Origin: Streptomyces sp. NBC_00193
GTDB lineage: Bacteria; Actinomycetota; Actinomycetes; Streptomycetales; Streptomycetaceae
Length of the DNA stretch: 64,000 bases
NCBI RefSeq assembly: GCF_026342735.1
Contig: NZ_JAPEMM010000002.1
Coordinates: 1,178,001 to 1,242,000 of the forward strand
Direction of reading: 5' to 3'
Numbering within the stretch: the stretch's first letter is position 1; every line of letters begins with the position of its first letter. The position numbers and the translations under genes are program-made. Positions 18,092-28,084 of the stretch are shown here, in pieces. The notes under the pieces are model-generated. The model was not told the DNA's origin and did not search any database. It was given only the letters and a program-made list of their open reading frames with translations.

Positions 18092-18131
18092 GGATCCCCG
18101 GATCCCCGCATCCCCGGATCCCAAGATCGCC
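18092..18131. repeat. 8-bp tandem repeat (GGATCCCC type)
   Basis: Five consecutive octamers: GGATCCCC, GGATCCCC, GCATCCCC, GGATCCCA, AGATCGCC. They lie in the spacer between the divergent LysR and SnoaL-like genes, ending about 28 bp before the latter's start. No function is evident. Confidence 0.75.
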
Positions 18132-18159
18132 GGACCAGGATCGAGCACAGGAGGCAGCG

Positions 18160-18558
18160 ATGTCGGACTACGCGTCGTACGAGAAGGCCCTGCACCCCGA
18201 GGACATCACCCGCCTGTTCGTCGAGCGGTCCAACGCCGGTGACGCGGCCGGGGTCGCCGCGCTCTACGAGGAGGACGCCGTGATGGCCTTCCCGCCCGGG
18301 GAGCTGACGGTGGGCCGGGAGGCCATCCGGGTCCTGTGGCAGCAGGTCCTGGAACGGCGGCCCCGGTTCGAGCCCGAGCCGCCGCTGCCCACGCTGGTCA
18401 GCGACGGGATCGCGCTGACCTCCACGCCGCCGAGCGACGGCACGGGCGCCCGCGCCCAGGTGGTCCGCCGCCAGAGCGACGGCAGCTGGCTCCGCCTCCT
18501 GGACCAGCCGGAGTTCGCCCCCGCGCGGTCCGGGCGGGATCCGCGGAAGACGGCCTAG
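18160..18558 (+). CDS. NTF2/SnoaL-like small protein
   Basis: 132 residues, ATG after a strong AGGAGG. The pattern ITRLFVERSNAGDAAGVAALYEEDAVMAFPPGELTVGREAIRVLWQQVLE is the standard cone-shaped NTF2-like (YybH/SnoaL) start. The rest, with RRQSDGSWLRLLDQPEF at the end, completes the fold. Members include ketosteroid isomerase-like and polyketide cyclase-like proteins, but no catalytic assignment is possible here. Its TAG stop overlaps the stop of convergent nrdG in the sequence CTAG. Confidence 0.85.
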   Translation: MSDYASYEKALHPEDITRLFVERSNAGDAAGVAALYEEDAVMAFPPGELTVGREAIRVLWQQVLERRPRFEPEPPLPTLVSDGIALTSTPPSDGTGARAQVVRRQSDGSWLRLLDQPEFAPARSGRDPRKTA

Positions 18559-19220
18559 GCCGCCGGTGGGCGCACGGTCTGCCGGTGCGTCGGGGTCCCG
18601 CCCAGGTCCGCGAGCCAGGCGTCCAGGTCGGCCATGGCGGGCGGGTCCAGGAGGGCCGGGTCCACCGTGGTGCGGAGCTGGTGGGGAACCCCCGAGGCGA
18701 GCAGGAGGCGCAGGCTGCGCTCCGCCGAGGCGGCCGCGTGGCCGATGCCGGTGACCCGTTCGTAGCGGCCGGGCGGGGCCTTGACGTCGAAGCCGACCCA
18801 GTCCAGCAGGTCCGCGTCGAGCAGCCGGGCCAGGCGCCGGGGGAAGGCTCCCCCGGTGTGGAGGCCGACCTCCAGGCCCAGCGCACGAGCCTCCCGTACG
18901 GCCTGCGGCAGGCCGCGCTGGAGCAGCGGTTCCCCGCCCGAGAAGACGATGCCGTCGAGCAGCCCCGTCCGGCGGGCGAGGTGGCCGAGCACCTCGTTCC
19001 AGGAGACGGCGGCGGGGGCCCGGGCGGGCAGCAGGCCGGGGTTGTGGCAGTAGCCGCACCGCCAGGGGCAGCCCTGGCAGAAGACGGTGGTGACCAGCCG
19101 GCCGGGCCAGTCGCAGGTGGACAGCCGGGACCAGCCGCCGATGCGGATGACCTCGCCGGAGGCCGCATCACCGGAGGCAGCGTCACCGGAGGCCTCCGCG
19201 CCCGCCCCTTCGCCGGTCAC
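18555..19220 (-). CDS. nrdG: Anaerobic ribonucleotide reductase-activating radical SAM protein NrdG
   Basis: 221 residues. GTG 19220 overlaps the nrdD stop (GTGA). The radical-SAM cluster motif CQGCPWRCGYCHNPG contains CX3CX2C near residue 55, followed by SGGEPLLQ (SAM contact) and VGLHTGG. It cleaves SAM to place a glycyl radical on NrdD. The N-terminal 25 residues are a low-complexity ASGDAASG repeat specific to this protein; its DNA is a short direct repeat. Pairing with NrdD and the spacing make the assignment firm. Confidence 0.92.
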   Translation of the reverse strand: MTGEGAGAEASGDAASGDAASGEVIRIGGWSRLSTCDWPGRLVTTVFCQGCPWRCGYCHNPGLLPARAPAAVSWNEVLGHLARRTGLLDGIVFSGGEPLLQRGLPQAVREARALGLEVGLHTGGAFPRRLARLLDADLLDWVGFDVKAPPGRYERVTGIGHAAASAERSLRLLLASGVPHQLRTTVDPALLDPPAMADLDAWLADLGGTPTHRQTVRPPAA

Positions 19221-20995
19221 ACCGCCGCCTTGAAGTGGACGCGCTCGGCGTGTTCGCCCTTCTTGCCGATGTTGAAGGAGGACACCGGCCGGTGGTAGCC
19301 CATGACCCGGGTCCAGACCTCGCACACCGCCCCGCACGTGGGGCAGTGGGGCTGCTCCCCCGCCAGGTAGCCGTGGTCCGCACAGATGGAGAAGGTCGGG
19401 GTCACCGTCAGGTACGGGAGCCGGAAGGTCTCCAGCGAGCGCCGGACCAGCTTGCGGCAGGCCTCCGCCGTCGGGATCCGCTCGGGGGTGTACAGGTGCA
19501 GGACGGTGCCCCCCGTGTACTTGCCCTGCAGTTCGTCCTGGCGTTCCAGCGCCTCGAAGGGGTCGTCGGTCCAGCCGACGGGCAGCTGCGAGGAGTTGGT
19601 GTAGTACGGGTTGGCGTCGGTGCCGGCCTGGAGGATGCCGGGGAAGCGGGCCCGGTCCTCCTTCGCGAAGCGGTACGTGGCGCCCTCGGCGGGGGTGGCC
19701 TCCAGGTTGTACAGGTGGCCGGTGCTCTCCTGGAAGTCGACCATCCGGGCCCGGACCCGGTCCAGGAGGCGGACCGCGAGGGCGTGCCCCTCGGGCTCGG
19801 TGATGTCGTACGCGTCCCCGCTGAAGTTGCGGACCATCTCGTTGACGCCGTTGACCCCGATGGTGGAGAAGTGGTTGCGCAGGGTGCCCAGGTACCGCTT
19901 GGTGTAGGGGAAGAGACCGCCGTCGATCAGGTTCTGGACGGTGATCCGCTTGAGTTCGAGGCTGTCCCTGGCGAGCTCGCACAGCCGGTCCGCCTCGGCC
20001 AGCAGCCGCGCCTCGTCGCCCGCGTAGAGGTGCCCGAGCCGGGCGCAGTTGAGGGTGACCACCCCGAGCGAGCCGGTCTGCTCGGCGCTGCCGAAGAGGC
20101 CGTTGCCGCGCTTGAGCAGCTCGGTCAGGTCGAGCTGGAGCCGGCAGCACATGGAGCGGATCATGTGGGGTTCGAGCTCGGAGTTGATGAAGTTCTGGAA
20201 GTACGGGAGCCCATACTTGGCGGTCATCGCGAAGAGCCGTTCGGCGTTCTCGCTCTCCCAGGGGAAGTCGCGGGTGATGTTGTAGGTCGGGATGGGGAAG
20301 GTGAACACCCGCCCGGTGGCGTCGCCTTCCGTCATCACCTCGATGTACGCCCGGTTGATCATGCCCATCTCGGCCTGGAGCTCGCCGTAGGTGAAGCCGG
20401 TCTCCTCCCCCGCGACCACCGGGATCTGCTCGCGCAGGTCCTCGGGGCAGGTCCAGTCGAAGGTGAGGTTGGTGAAGGGGGTCTGGGTGCCCCAGCGCGA
20501 GGGCACGTTGAGGTTGTGCACGAGCTCCTGGATGCACTGCCTGACCTGGTCGTACGTCAGCGCGTCGAGGCGGACGTAGGGGGCGAGGTAGGTGTCGAAG
20601 GAGGAGAAGGCCTGGGCGCCCGCCCATTCGTTCTGCAGGGTGCCGAGGAAGTTGACGATCTGGCCGACGGCCGAGGACAGGTGCTTGGGCGGGGCGGAGT
20701 CGATCTGGCCGGGGACCCCGTTGAAGCCCTCGGTGAGCAGGGTGCGCAGGGACCAGCCGGCGCAGTAGCCGGAGAGCATGTCCAGGTCGTGGAGGTGGAG
20801 GTCGCCCTCGCGGTGGGCGCGGGCCACTGCGGCGGGATAGACCTGCTCCAGCCAGTAGTTCGCGGTGACCTTGCCCGCGGCGTTGAGGATGAGTCCGCCG
20901 AGCGAATAGCCCTGGTTGGCGTTGGCGTTCACCCGCCAGTCCCGGCGGTCCAGGTACTCGGTCACGGTCTCCACGGCATCGACGACAGCAGTCAC
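19217..20995 (-). CDS. nrdD: Class III (anaerobic) ribonucleoside-triphosphate reductase NrdD
   Basis: 592 residues from GTG with GGGAGG seven bases upstream. NrdD landmarks: HLHDLDMLSGYCAGWSLR, SAVGQIVNFLGTLQNEWAGAQAFSSFDTYLAP, FTFPIPTYNITRDFPWE, a C-terminal Cys set CADHGYLAGEQPHCPTCGAVC for zinc, and the glycyl-radical RVMGYHRPV with Gly about 566. It reduces ribonucleotides without oxygen after activation by NrdG. The E. coli enzyme has an N-terminal ATP-cone of about 100 residues; this protein starts directly at the catalytic domain, so dATP control may be absent. It is preceded by a cobalamin riboswitch and two NrdR boxes. Confidence 0.93.
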   Translation of the reverse strand: MTAVVDAVETVTEYLDRRDWRVNANANQGYSLGGLILNAAGKVTANYWLEQVYPAAVARAHREGDLHLHDLDMLSGYCAGWSLRTLLTEGFNGVPGQIDSAPPKHLSSAVGQIVNFLGTLQNEWAGAQAFSSFDTYLAPYVRLDALTYDQVRQCIQELVHNLNVPSRWGTQTPFTNLTFDWTCPEDLREQIPVVAGEETGFTYGELQAEMGMINRAYIEVMTEGDATGRVFTFPIPTYNITRDFPWESENAERLFAMTAKYGLPYFQNFINSELEPHMIRSMCCRLQLDLTELLKRGNGLFGSAEQTGSLGVVTLNCARLGHLYAGDEARLLAEADRLCELARDSLELKRITVQNLIDGGLFPYTKRYLGTLRNHFSTIGVNGVNEMVRNFSGDAYDITEPEGHALAVRLLDRVRARMVDFQESTGHLYNLEATPAEGATYRFAKEDRARFPGILQAGTDANPYYTNSSQLPVGWTDDPFEALERQDELQGKYTGGTVLHLYTPERIPTAEACRKLVRRSLETFRLPYLTVTPTFSICADHGYLAGEQPHCPTCGAVCEVWTRVMGYHRPVSSFNIGKKGEHAERVHFKAAV

Positions 20996-21029
20996 GGCAG
21001 CCCTCCCACGAGGCTCGGCACGGAAGAAT

Positions 21030-21172
21030 GGCGGGCCTTTCCGAAGGCCCGTGCCGGCAGGTGTCGGACTCGTCCGCCGTGGCGGACGTAACCGTTGCGG
21101 GGCAGTCCCGGATTCCCACCGGGTTCCCTGTTGCCTCGGTCGGGGAGAGGCCCCGCCGAACCGGCAGAGCCA
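21030..21172 (-). promoter_or_regulatory. Cobalamin (AdoCbl) riboswitch upstream of nrdD
   Basis: The minus strand carries the conserved B12 core at 21092-21130 (GGGAACCCGGTGGGAATCC, then CTGCCCCGCAACGG). Outer elements GAGTCCGACACCTGCC and a GGCTCTGCCGG 5' side complete the aptamer. A GGGCCTT-CGGA-AAGGCCC hairpin sits 3' of it (21033-21050) before the GGGAGG ribosome site. Binding of adenosylcobalamin should reduce nrdD-nrdG expression; whether by termination or start-site masking cannot be decided by eye. Confidence 0.9.
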
Positions 21173-21189
21173 ACACTACATATAGATGT
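21173..21189 (-). promoter_or_regulatory. NrdR box 1
   Basis: ACACTACATATAGATGT (plus strand) matches the NrdR-box type (ACACTATATATTGTGT-like). It starts at the riboswitch's 5' edge and thus near the transcription start. NrdR represses RNR genes when dATP is high. Confidence 0.7.
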
Positions 21190-21204
21190 GACAGTAGAGC
21201 GCCA

Positions 21205-21221
21205 CCACTACATATGGGGTG
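21205..21221 (-). promoter_or_regulatory. NrdR box 2
   Basis: CCACTACATATGGGGTG repeats the CACTACATA core of box 1 exactly 32 bp further upstream, three helical turns. Tandem spacing by whole turns is the known arrangement of NrdR sites. Confidence 0.68.
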
Positions 21222-21302
21222 ACGAAGGTCCCGGGGCAAGGGACTTCGGCCCCTGCGGACGTACGCCGGAGCCCCGCGGGCGTACGCCGGAGCCCTGCGG
21301 AC

Positions 21303-23018
21303 TCAGCTCCGGCCGCTGGTGGCGGCGTAGTACTGGAGGTCCTGCACCTCCACCGTCCGGTCCACCCGGTAGCGCAGCTCCACCCGGGCCCCGGCCTTGC
21401 CGCCCCGCACCACGGACGCCGCGCCGACGCCCGGCTCCAGGGGCAGCAGCTCGGAGTGGACCCCGGCCGGGGCCGCGTGCGCGTCCTCGGCCGCCCCCAC
21501 GGCCGTACGGATGCTCGCGGGCGCGGTCAGGAAGCTCAGCACCTCCACCGTGTCCCGGGCCGCGGCGCTGCCGCCCCGCAGCGACATCACGAGGGACTGG
21601 CCGCCGCTCGGGTCGGCGGCGGCGAACTGGGTGCGCGAGCTCAGGTACAGCGTGTCGCGGACGATCCTCGGCCAGTCGCCCGTCTTGAACCGGGTGAGGT
21701 AGTACGAGGAAAGGTCCAGGTAGGCATGGCCGTTGTGCAGGGAGGGCGCGAACTGGCTGCCCTCGCTGTAGTCGTTCCACGTGGTGAGCTGGACCCAGTC
21801 GGCCCCGTCCTCGATGGCGCGGTTCCATGTGGCGCGCAGGGTCGCGGTGTTGCCCGCCTCGTCGTAGATGCCCTGGTTGGGCCGGGCGTCCTGGACCGAT
21901 ACGGGCTGCATCCAGATCTTGCCCGCGGCGTGGGCGCGCCGGACGTCGCGCGTGGAGCTCTCCTGGCCGACGTAGCTGCGGCTGCCCCACTCGGAGAATC
22001 CGTAACTGATGGGCTCGAACTCGGCGCTGTGCGCGCCGAAGTCGAGGAAGAGCGGGACGAAGGCGGTACGGATGCCGTGGCGGGACTTCAGGACGTCCAT
22101 GACCCCGGTCCACCAGGCGACGCTCTTCTCCTCCGCCTTGAACGGCGAGACGACCAACCGGCCGTCGGGGAGCCGGTGGGCGGCCGGGGCCTTGCCGAGT
22201 TCCGCGAGGAGGTCGGCGAGCACGACCGGGTCGTCGGTGCCCAGGGAGGTCATGTCCGGCATCAACATGACCTTGAAGGCCGGATCCACCGAACGGGCGG
22301 CTTCCATCAGGAGGTTGGAGCGTTCCCGGTTCTTCCCGGTCAGGGAGAGCAGGTCGAGGGTGAATCCGTCGATGCCGGCGGCGCGGGCCGTACGGACCTC
22401 CTGCCGGAGGTTGGCGAGCTCCCAGTCCCCGGCCTTGGGCGGGACGGGCAGCGGGCGGTCGCGGAGCAGGCCGCCGTAGCGCTCGTGCTTGCCGTTCTCG
22501 CCGTCCGGCTTCAGGTAGTTGCGGGTGTAGTAGTCGGCGTCGGCGCCGACGTTGTCCAGGGAGAGCGGGTACGGGGTGAAGTAGTGGGCGAAGACCAGCT
22601 TCTTGCCGGCTGCGCCGGAGCGCAGGACGGCCGGCTGCGGCATGTCGAAGGGCAGGGCCCCCGTGGGGCGCACCGCGTCGTCCGAGCCGGACCCCTGGGC
22701 CTTCGGGTCCGGGGGCTGCACGCCGGGACTCTGCGGGGCGCTCGCACCCGGGCCCGCGGCGACGGGGCCGGTGGCGGTCGGCGCGGGGCCGTCGCCGGGG
22801 GTCCCGGGCAGGGCGTCCGCCGGGCCGGGTCCGGAGCGGGCCCGCGCGTCGGCGACGGTGCGCGGCTCCCAGGCGATGCCCGTCGCGGCGCAGACGCCCA
22901 CGAGGAGGAAGGCGGACAGGAGGAGGCTCAGCAGGGGTCTTCGGCGACGGGAGCCCGCACGGCGCCGGTGCGACGCGGGTCTCGCGCCCCGCCCTGCCCG
23001 ACGCCGGTCCGCACTCAT
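21303..23018 (-). CDS. Membrane-anchored GH71/GH99-like glycoside hydrolase
   Basis: 571 residues from ATG 23018 (GGAGGGG five bases upstream); a longer frame begins 56 codons earlier but lacks a site. Residues 1-60 form a basic stretch then LLSLLLSAFLLVGVCAATGIA, a signal anchor or signal peptide, followed by about 90 residues of Pro/Gly/Ala linker. The catalytic part starts KKLVFAHYFTPYPLSLDN and continues GIDGFTLDLLSLTG, KVMLMPDMTSLG, WMQPVSVQDARP and DWVQLTTWNDYSEGSQF. These are the marks of the GH71 mutanase/GH99 TIM-barrel group, which attack alpha-1,3-glucans or mannans. A beta domain ends the protein. The substrate is unproven. Confidence 0.84.
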   Translation of the reverse strand: MSADRRRAGRGARPASHRRRAGSRRRRPLLSLLLSAFLLVGVCAATGIAWEPRTVADARARSGPGPADALPGTPGDGPAPTATGPVAAGPGASAPQSPGVQPPDPKAQGSGSDDAVRPTGALPFDMPQPAVLRSGAAGKKLVFAHYFTPYPLSLDNVGADADYYTRNYLKPDGENGKHERYGGLLRDRPLPVPPKAGDWELANLRQEVRTARAAGIDGFTLDLLSLTGKNRERSNLLMEAARSVDPAFKVMLMPDMTSLGTDDPVVLADLLAELGKAPAAHRLPDGRLVVSPFKAEEKSVAWWTGVMDVLKSRHGIRTAFVPLFLDFGAHSAEFEPISYGFSEWGSRSYVGQESSTRDVRRAHAAGKIWMQPVSVQDARPNQGIYDEAGNTATLRATWNRAIEDGADWVQLTTWNDYSEGSQFAPSLHNGHAYLDLSSYYLTRFKTGDWPRIVRDTLYLSSRTQFAAADPSGGQSLVMSLRGGSAAARDTVEVLSFLTAPASIRTAVGAAEDAHAAPAGVHSELLPLEPGVGAASVVRGGKAGARVELRYRVDRTVEVQDLQYYAATSGRS

Positions 23019-23291
23019 CCTGACCCCTCCCCCGCGCAAGCCCGTACATCGGGCCGCACACAGAGGCAGTACAGCGGATTCCGGCCCCCCGGACAACCAT
23101 TCCCCCGGCGGGCCCGGCCGCGGGAATGGACAAACCCGCATCGGGTGTACATCTCCTGCGATCATCGGGCGCCACGGGCGTTTCACCGGAATAGGGAATT
23201 CCCCTGGCCATCCGATAGAACTGGCGCATAATCGTCTTCATGCGGCTTGAAACAACCCTCTTGCCGCAGGTCACGCATGCAGGGGGGCATC

Positions 23292-23750
23292 GTGCCGATG
23301 AGGGATTCCAGAGGAGCCGGTACGTTCCCGGTGGCCTCCGCGGAGCTGTCCCGTCTTTTCACCGCCGTGCGGCGGGGCAAAGTACTGACCGTCACCGGAC
23401 GGTCCCGCGAGCCCCGGAGCCAATTGGTGCGGGAGATAGGGCAACGGCTCTCGTCCAATTTTTACGACGGCGTGGCCGTGGTGTCCATGGACCGCCGGTT
23501 CGGGGTCCGCGACCTGACGGCCTCCCTGGGCTGCGTACCGGGCATGCCGTTCCTGCCGTGCGGGACGACGAACGCGGCGTCGTGGCTGGCGGAGCGCGAC
23601 ATGCTGCTCGTCCTCGACGGCTGCGAGCACCTCGCGTCCGAGGCCCTGGAGTGGCTGCGCGAGCTGCTCGCCGTGGCTCCCGGGCTGCGGGTCCTGGCCG
23701 CCGGGAGCGACCCGCTGGCCTTCGCTCCGGATCAGGTGCACCGGCTCTGA
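23292..23750 (+). CDS. Stand-alone STAND-ATPase fragment lacking a P-loop
   Basis: About 152 residues; GTG 23292, ATG 23298 and ATG 23277 are all possible, and the purine run GGGGGG favours 23292. The pattern LLVLDGCEHLASEALEWLRELLAVAPGLRVLAAGSDPL is the Walker B and sensor region of AfsR/LuxR-type STAND regulators. Where the P-loop should be there is only LTVTGRSREPRSQLVREI, without GxGK[ST]. There are no DNA-binding or TPR parts. It is either a small protein that binds or dominates full-length relatives, or a relic. It ends before a strong terminator and faces icd. Confidence 0.6.
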   Translation: MPMRDSRGAGTFPVASAELSRLFTAVRRGKVLTVTGRSREPRSQLVREIGQRLSSNFYDGVAVVSMDRRFGVRDLTASLGCVPGMPFLPCGTTNAASWLAERDMLLVLDGCEHLASEALEWLRELLAVAPGLRVLAAGSDPLAFAPDQVHRL

Positions 23751-23762
23751 CCGGACGCACGA

Positions 23763-23806
23763 ACGGGTCCGCCCCGGCCGGCGACTGCCGGCCGGGGCGG
23801 ACCCGT
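23763..23806. terminator. Long perfect hairpin between convergent genes
   Basis: A perfect 20-bp stem with a 4-nt loop (GACT) lies between the STAND-fragment stop and the icd stop. Its symmetry lets it end transcripts from both sides; no clear T-run follows, as is usual in Streptomyces. Confidence 0.85.
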
Positions 23807-23887
23807 GGAAGCGGTGTACCTCGGTCCTGGGGGGCCTCGGTCCCGAGGGGCCTCAGCCCTGGTGGACCTCAGCCCCGGCGCAGGACC

Positions 23888-26107
<2,220 letters not shown>

Positions 26108-26333
26108 CGGATGCTCCGCTCCACAGTCTGCGTCTCTCGTCTGCAACATTGCTCGACATCAAGATATCTCGTGATCGGGCCGGTCTGGACAGCCCCCCGG
26201 CGCAAGCCCGTGCGAGACACACGTCACTCCCTGCTGCCGGGACCCTCCCGGGCCGCCCGCAAACGCCGAGAGCGCCGCCACCGGCTGCTTTCAGCCAGTG
26301 ACGACGCTCGGGCACTACCGGTTACGGACCTGC

Positions 26334-26687
26334 TCAGGCGTGGACGGCCTTCGGGCTCGGGCCGTACTGGTTCGGGTTCGGCTCGCCCTCGGTGGCCATC
26401 AGGACGATCGCCCAGATCCAGCCGACGAGCGGGATGAAGCCGACGAGGATCCACCAGCCGGACTTGCCCTGGTCGTGCAGGCGGCGGATGCTGACGCCCA
26501 GGCTCGGGAGGAACGTGGCCAGCGCGTAGAGCGCGTAGAGCAGCGGCGTGGTGCCGGCGATCGCGTCGATGATGGCCACGATGATCAGGGCCGCGATGTC
26601 GAAGAGGACGAACATCCAGTATTCCTGGCGGCGGGCGCGGCCGGAGAAGACGGCGTACTTCTTCAGAACGTCGATGTAGTAGTGCAT
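26334..26687 (-). CDS. DUF805 membrane protein
   Basis: 117 residues from ATG 26687 with GGGGGG upstream. Four predicted helices: FVLFDIAALIIVAIIDAI, LLYALYALATFLPSLGVSI and WWILVGFIPLVGWIWAIVL are clearest. The DUF805 signature FSGRARRQEYWMF near the start and IRRLHDQGKSGWW in the middle are both present. It ends with GEPNPNQYGPSPK, typical of the family. Function unknown; members occur singly in many bacteria. It has its own 226-bp downstream spacer before icd. Confidence 0.9.
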   Translation of the reverse strand: MHYYIDVLKKYAVFSGRARRQEYWMFVLFDIAALIIVAIIDAIAGTTPLLYALYALATFLPSLGVSIRRLHDQGKSGWWILVGFIPLVGWIWAIVLMATEGEPNPNQYGPSPKAVHA

Positions 26688-26958
26688 GAGTCCCCCCAAG
26701 AGACGGGTCGTGGGCCGGTCCTGATGGAGCGAGCCGGGGCAGAACTTATGCCCCGCTTACGTCGCGGTCAAGCCAGTTGGCAAGGCACCAAAAGCATTAC
26801 TTTTCGCCGCCCGGCGGCTCAAACACACCGGTACCGGGCGCAACTTGGGACCCCCTGCCCCCATCCCCTCACCGCCCGTGACGAAATGGGGTGACGGAAG
26901 TCTTACGGAGGGGCGTGGGAGCCCCCTCCGCGTCCCGGTAGTCCGTAACGTCCCGGTC

Positions 26959-27981
26959 ATGCGCGTACTCGTCACCGGCGGATCCGGGTTCATTGGCACC
27001 CACATCGTTACCACTCTTCGCCTTCGCGGCCACGAGCCCCTCGTCCTGGACCTCGTCCCCCCGGCGGACGGCGCCGAGTTCGTGCGGGCGGACGTCCGCG
27101 ACCCCGAGGCCGTACGCGGGGCCCTGCGCGGGGTGGACTCCGTCTGCCACCAGGCCGCGATGGTCGGCCTCGGCAAGGACTTCGCGGACGCCCCGGCCTA
27201 CGTCTGCCACAACGACCTCGGCACGGCGGTGCTGCTCGCCGCGATGGCGGAGGGCGGGGTCCGCGACCTGGTCCTCGCCGGGTCGATGGTGGTCTACGGG
27301 GAGGGCCGGTACGAGTGCCCGCGCCACGGGGTCGTACGCCCGGGCCCGCGCCGCGTCGCGGACCTGGCCGCCGGCCGCTTCGAACCGCACTGCCCCGTCT
27401 GCGATGCGGAGCTGACGCCCGGGCTGGTGGCCGAGGACGCCCCGACGGATCCGCGCAACGTGTACGCGACAACGAAGCTGGCCCAGGAACACCTGGCGGC
27501 CTCCTGGGCGCGCTGCGTGGACGGCCGGGCGGTGTCGCTGCGCTACCACAACGTGTACGGGCCGGGGATGCCGCGCGACACCCCGTACGCGGGCGTGGCC
27601 TCCTTCTTCCGCTCCTCGCTGGCGCGGGGCGAGGCCCCGCAGGTGTACGAGGACGGCGGCCAGCGGCGGGACTTCGTCCACGTCGCGGACGTCGCGGAGG
27701 CCAACGCCCTGGCCCTGGAGGCCCCGACGCCGCTGGGCGTGTGCACCGCCTACAACACCGGCAGCGGAACCCCGCACACGGTCGGCGACATGGCCACCGC
27801 GCTGGCCGCGGCCCACGGCGGCCCCGACCCCGTGGTCACCGGCGCGTTCCGCCTCGGCGACGTCCGCCACATCACGGCCGACTCCCAGCGCCTGCGCACG
27901 GAGTTGGGCTGGCGCCCGGGCGTCGACTTCGAGGCGGGCATGAGGGATTTCGCACACGCCGCACAGCGCCCCTCCACCTGA
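26959..27981 (+). CDS. NAD-dependent epimerase (dTDP-L-rhamnose 4-epimerase-like) with Cys/His insert
   Basis: 340 residues from ATG 26959. Short-chain dehydrogenase features: MRVLVTGGSGFIGTHI (NAD loop), DVRDPEAVRGAL, and YATTKLAQEHL with the catalytic Tyr-x3-Lys. Between the active-site strand and that Tyr there is an extra segment YECPRHGVVRPGPRRVADLAAGRFEPHCPVCDAELTPG. Its C-x2-H and H-C-x2-C look like a small metal knot; the same insert is known to me from dTDP-L-rhamnose 4-epimerase-like actinobacterial proteins. The product should be a nucleotide sugar for the glycosyltransferases nearby. That pathway link is inference. Confidence 0.83.
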   Translation: MRVLVTGGSGFIGTHIVTTLRLRGHEPLVLDLVPPADGAEFVRADVRDPEAVRGALRGVDSVCHQAAMVGLGKDFADAPAYVCHNDLGTAVLLAAMAEGGVRDLVLAGSMVVYGEGRYECPRHGVVRPGPRRVADLAAGRFEPHCPVCDAELTPGLVAEDAPTDPRNVYATTKLAQEHLAASWARCVDGRAVSLRYHNVYGPGMPRDTPYAGVASFFRSSLARGEAPQVYEDGGQRRDFVHVADVAEANALALEAPTPLGVCTAYNTGSGTPHTVGDMATALAAAHGGPDPVVTGAFRLGDVRHITADSQRLRTELGWRPGVDFEAGMRDFAHAAQRPST

Positions 27982-27997
27982 CCGGTCGCTCAGGCGC

Positions 27998-28060
27998 GAT
28001 CAGCCCCTCCGGCGTTTGAGGAGCGGGGGTCCGGGGGCCGGCCCCCGGCAACGGCGCCGC
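27998..28060. repeat. Streptomyces intergenic hairpin repeat
   Basis: The stretch CAGCCCCTCCGGCGTTTGAG, then GAGCGGGGGTCCGGGG, is a dispersed intergenic element I recognise from many Streptomyces genomes. It contains the 18-bp palindrome CCGGGGGCCGGCCCCCGG at 28031-28048. It lies between two convergent genes and may act as a bidirectional terminator. Confidence 0.6.
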
Positions 28061-28084
28061 ACCCGGCCCCGGCCCTGGCCAGGC

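Noticed and set aside
21208..23274. Long frames on both strands overlapping the GH71-like gene
   Set aside because: Only the frame ending at 21303 has a signal anchor, linker and glycosidase motifs.
26108..26333. Possible small gene or RNA between DUF805 and icd
   Set aside because: Only weak dyads and no ribosome site with a coding frame were found; it is best seen as the icd promoter and leader.
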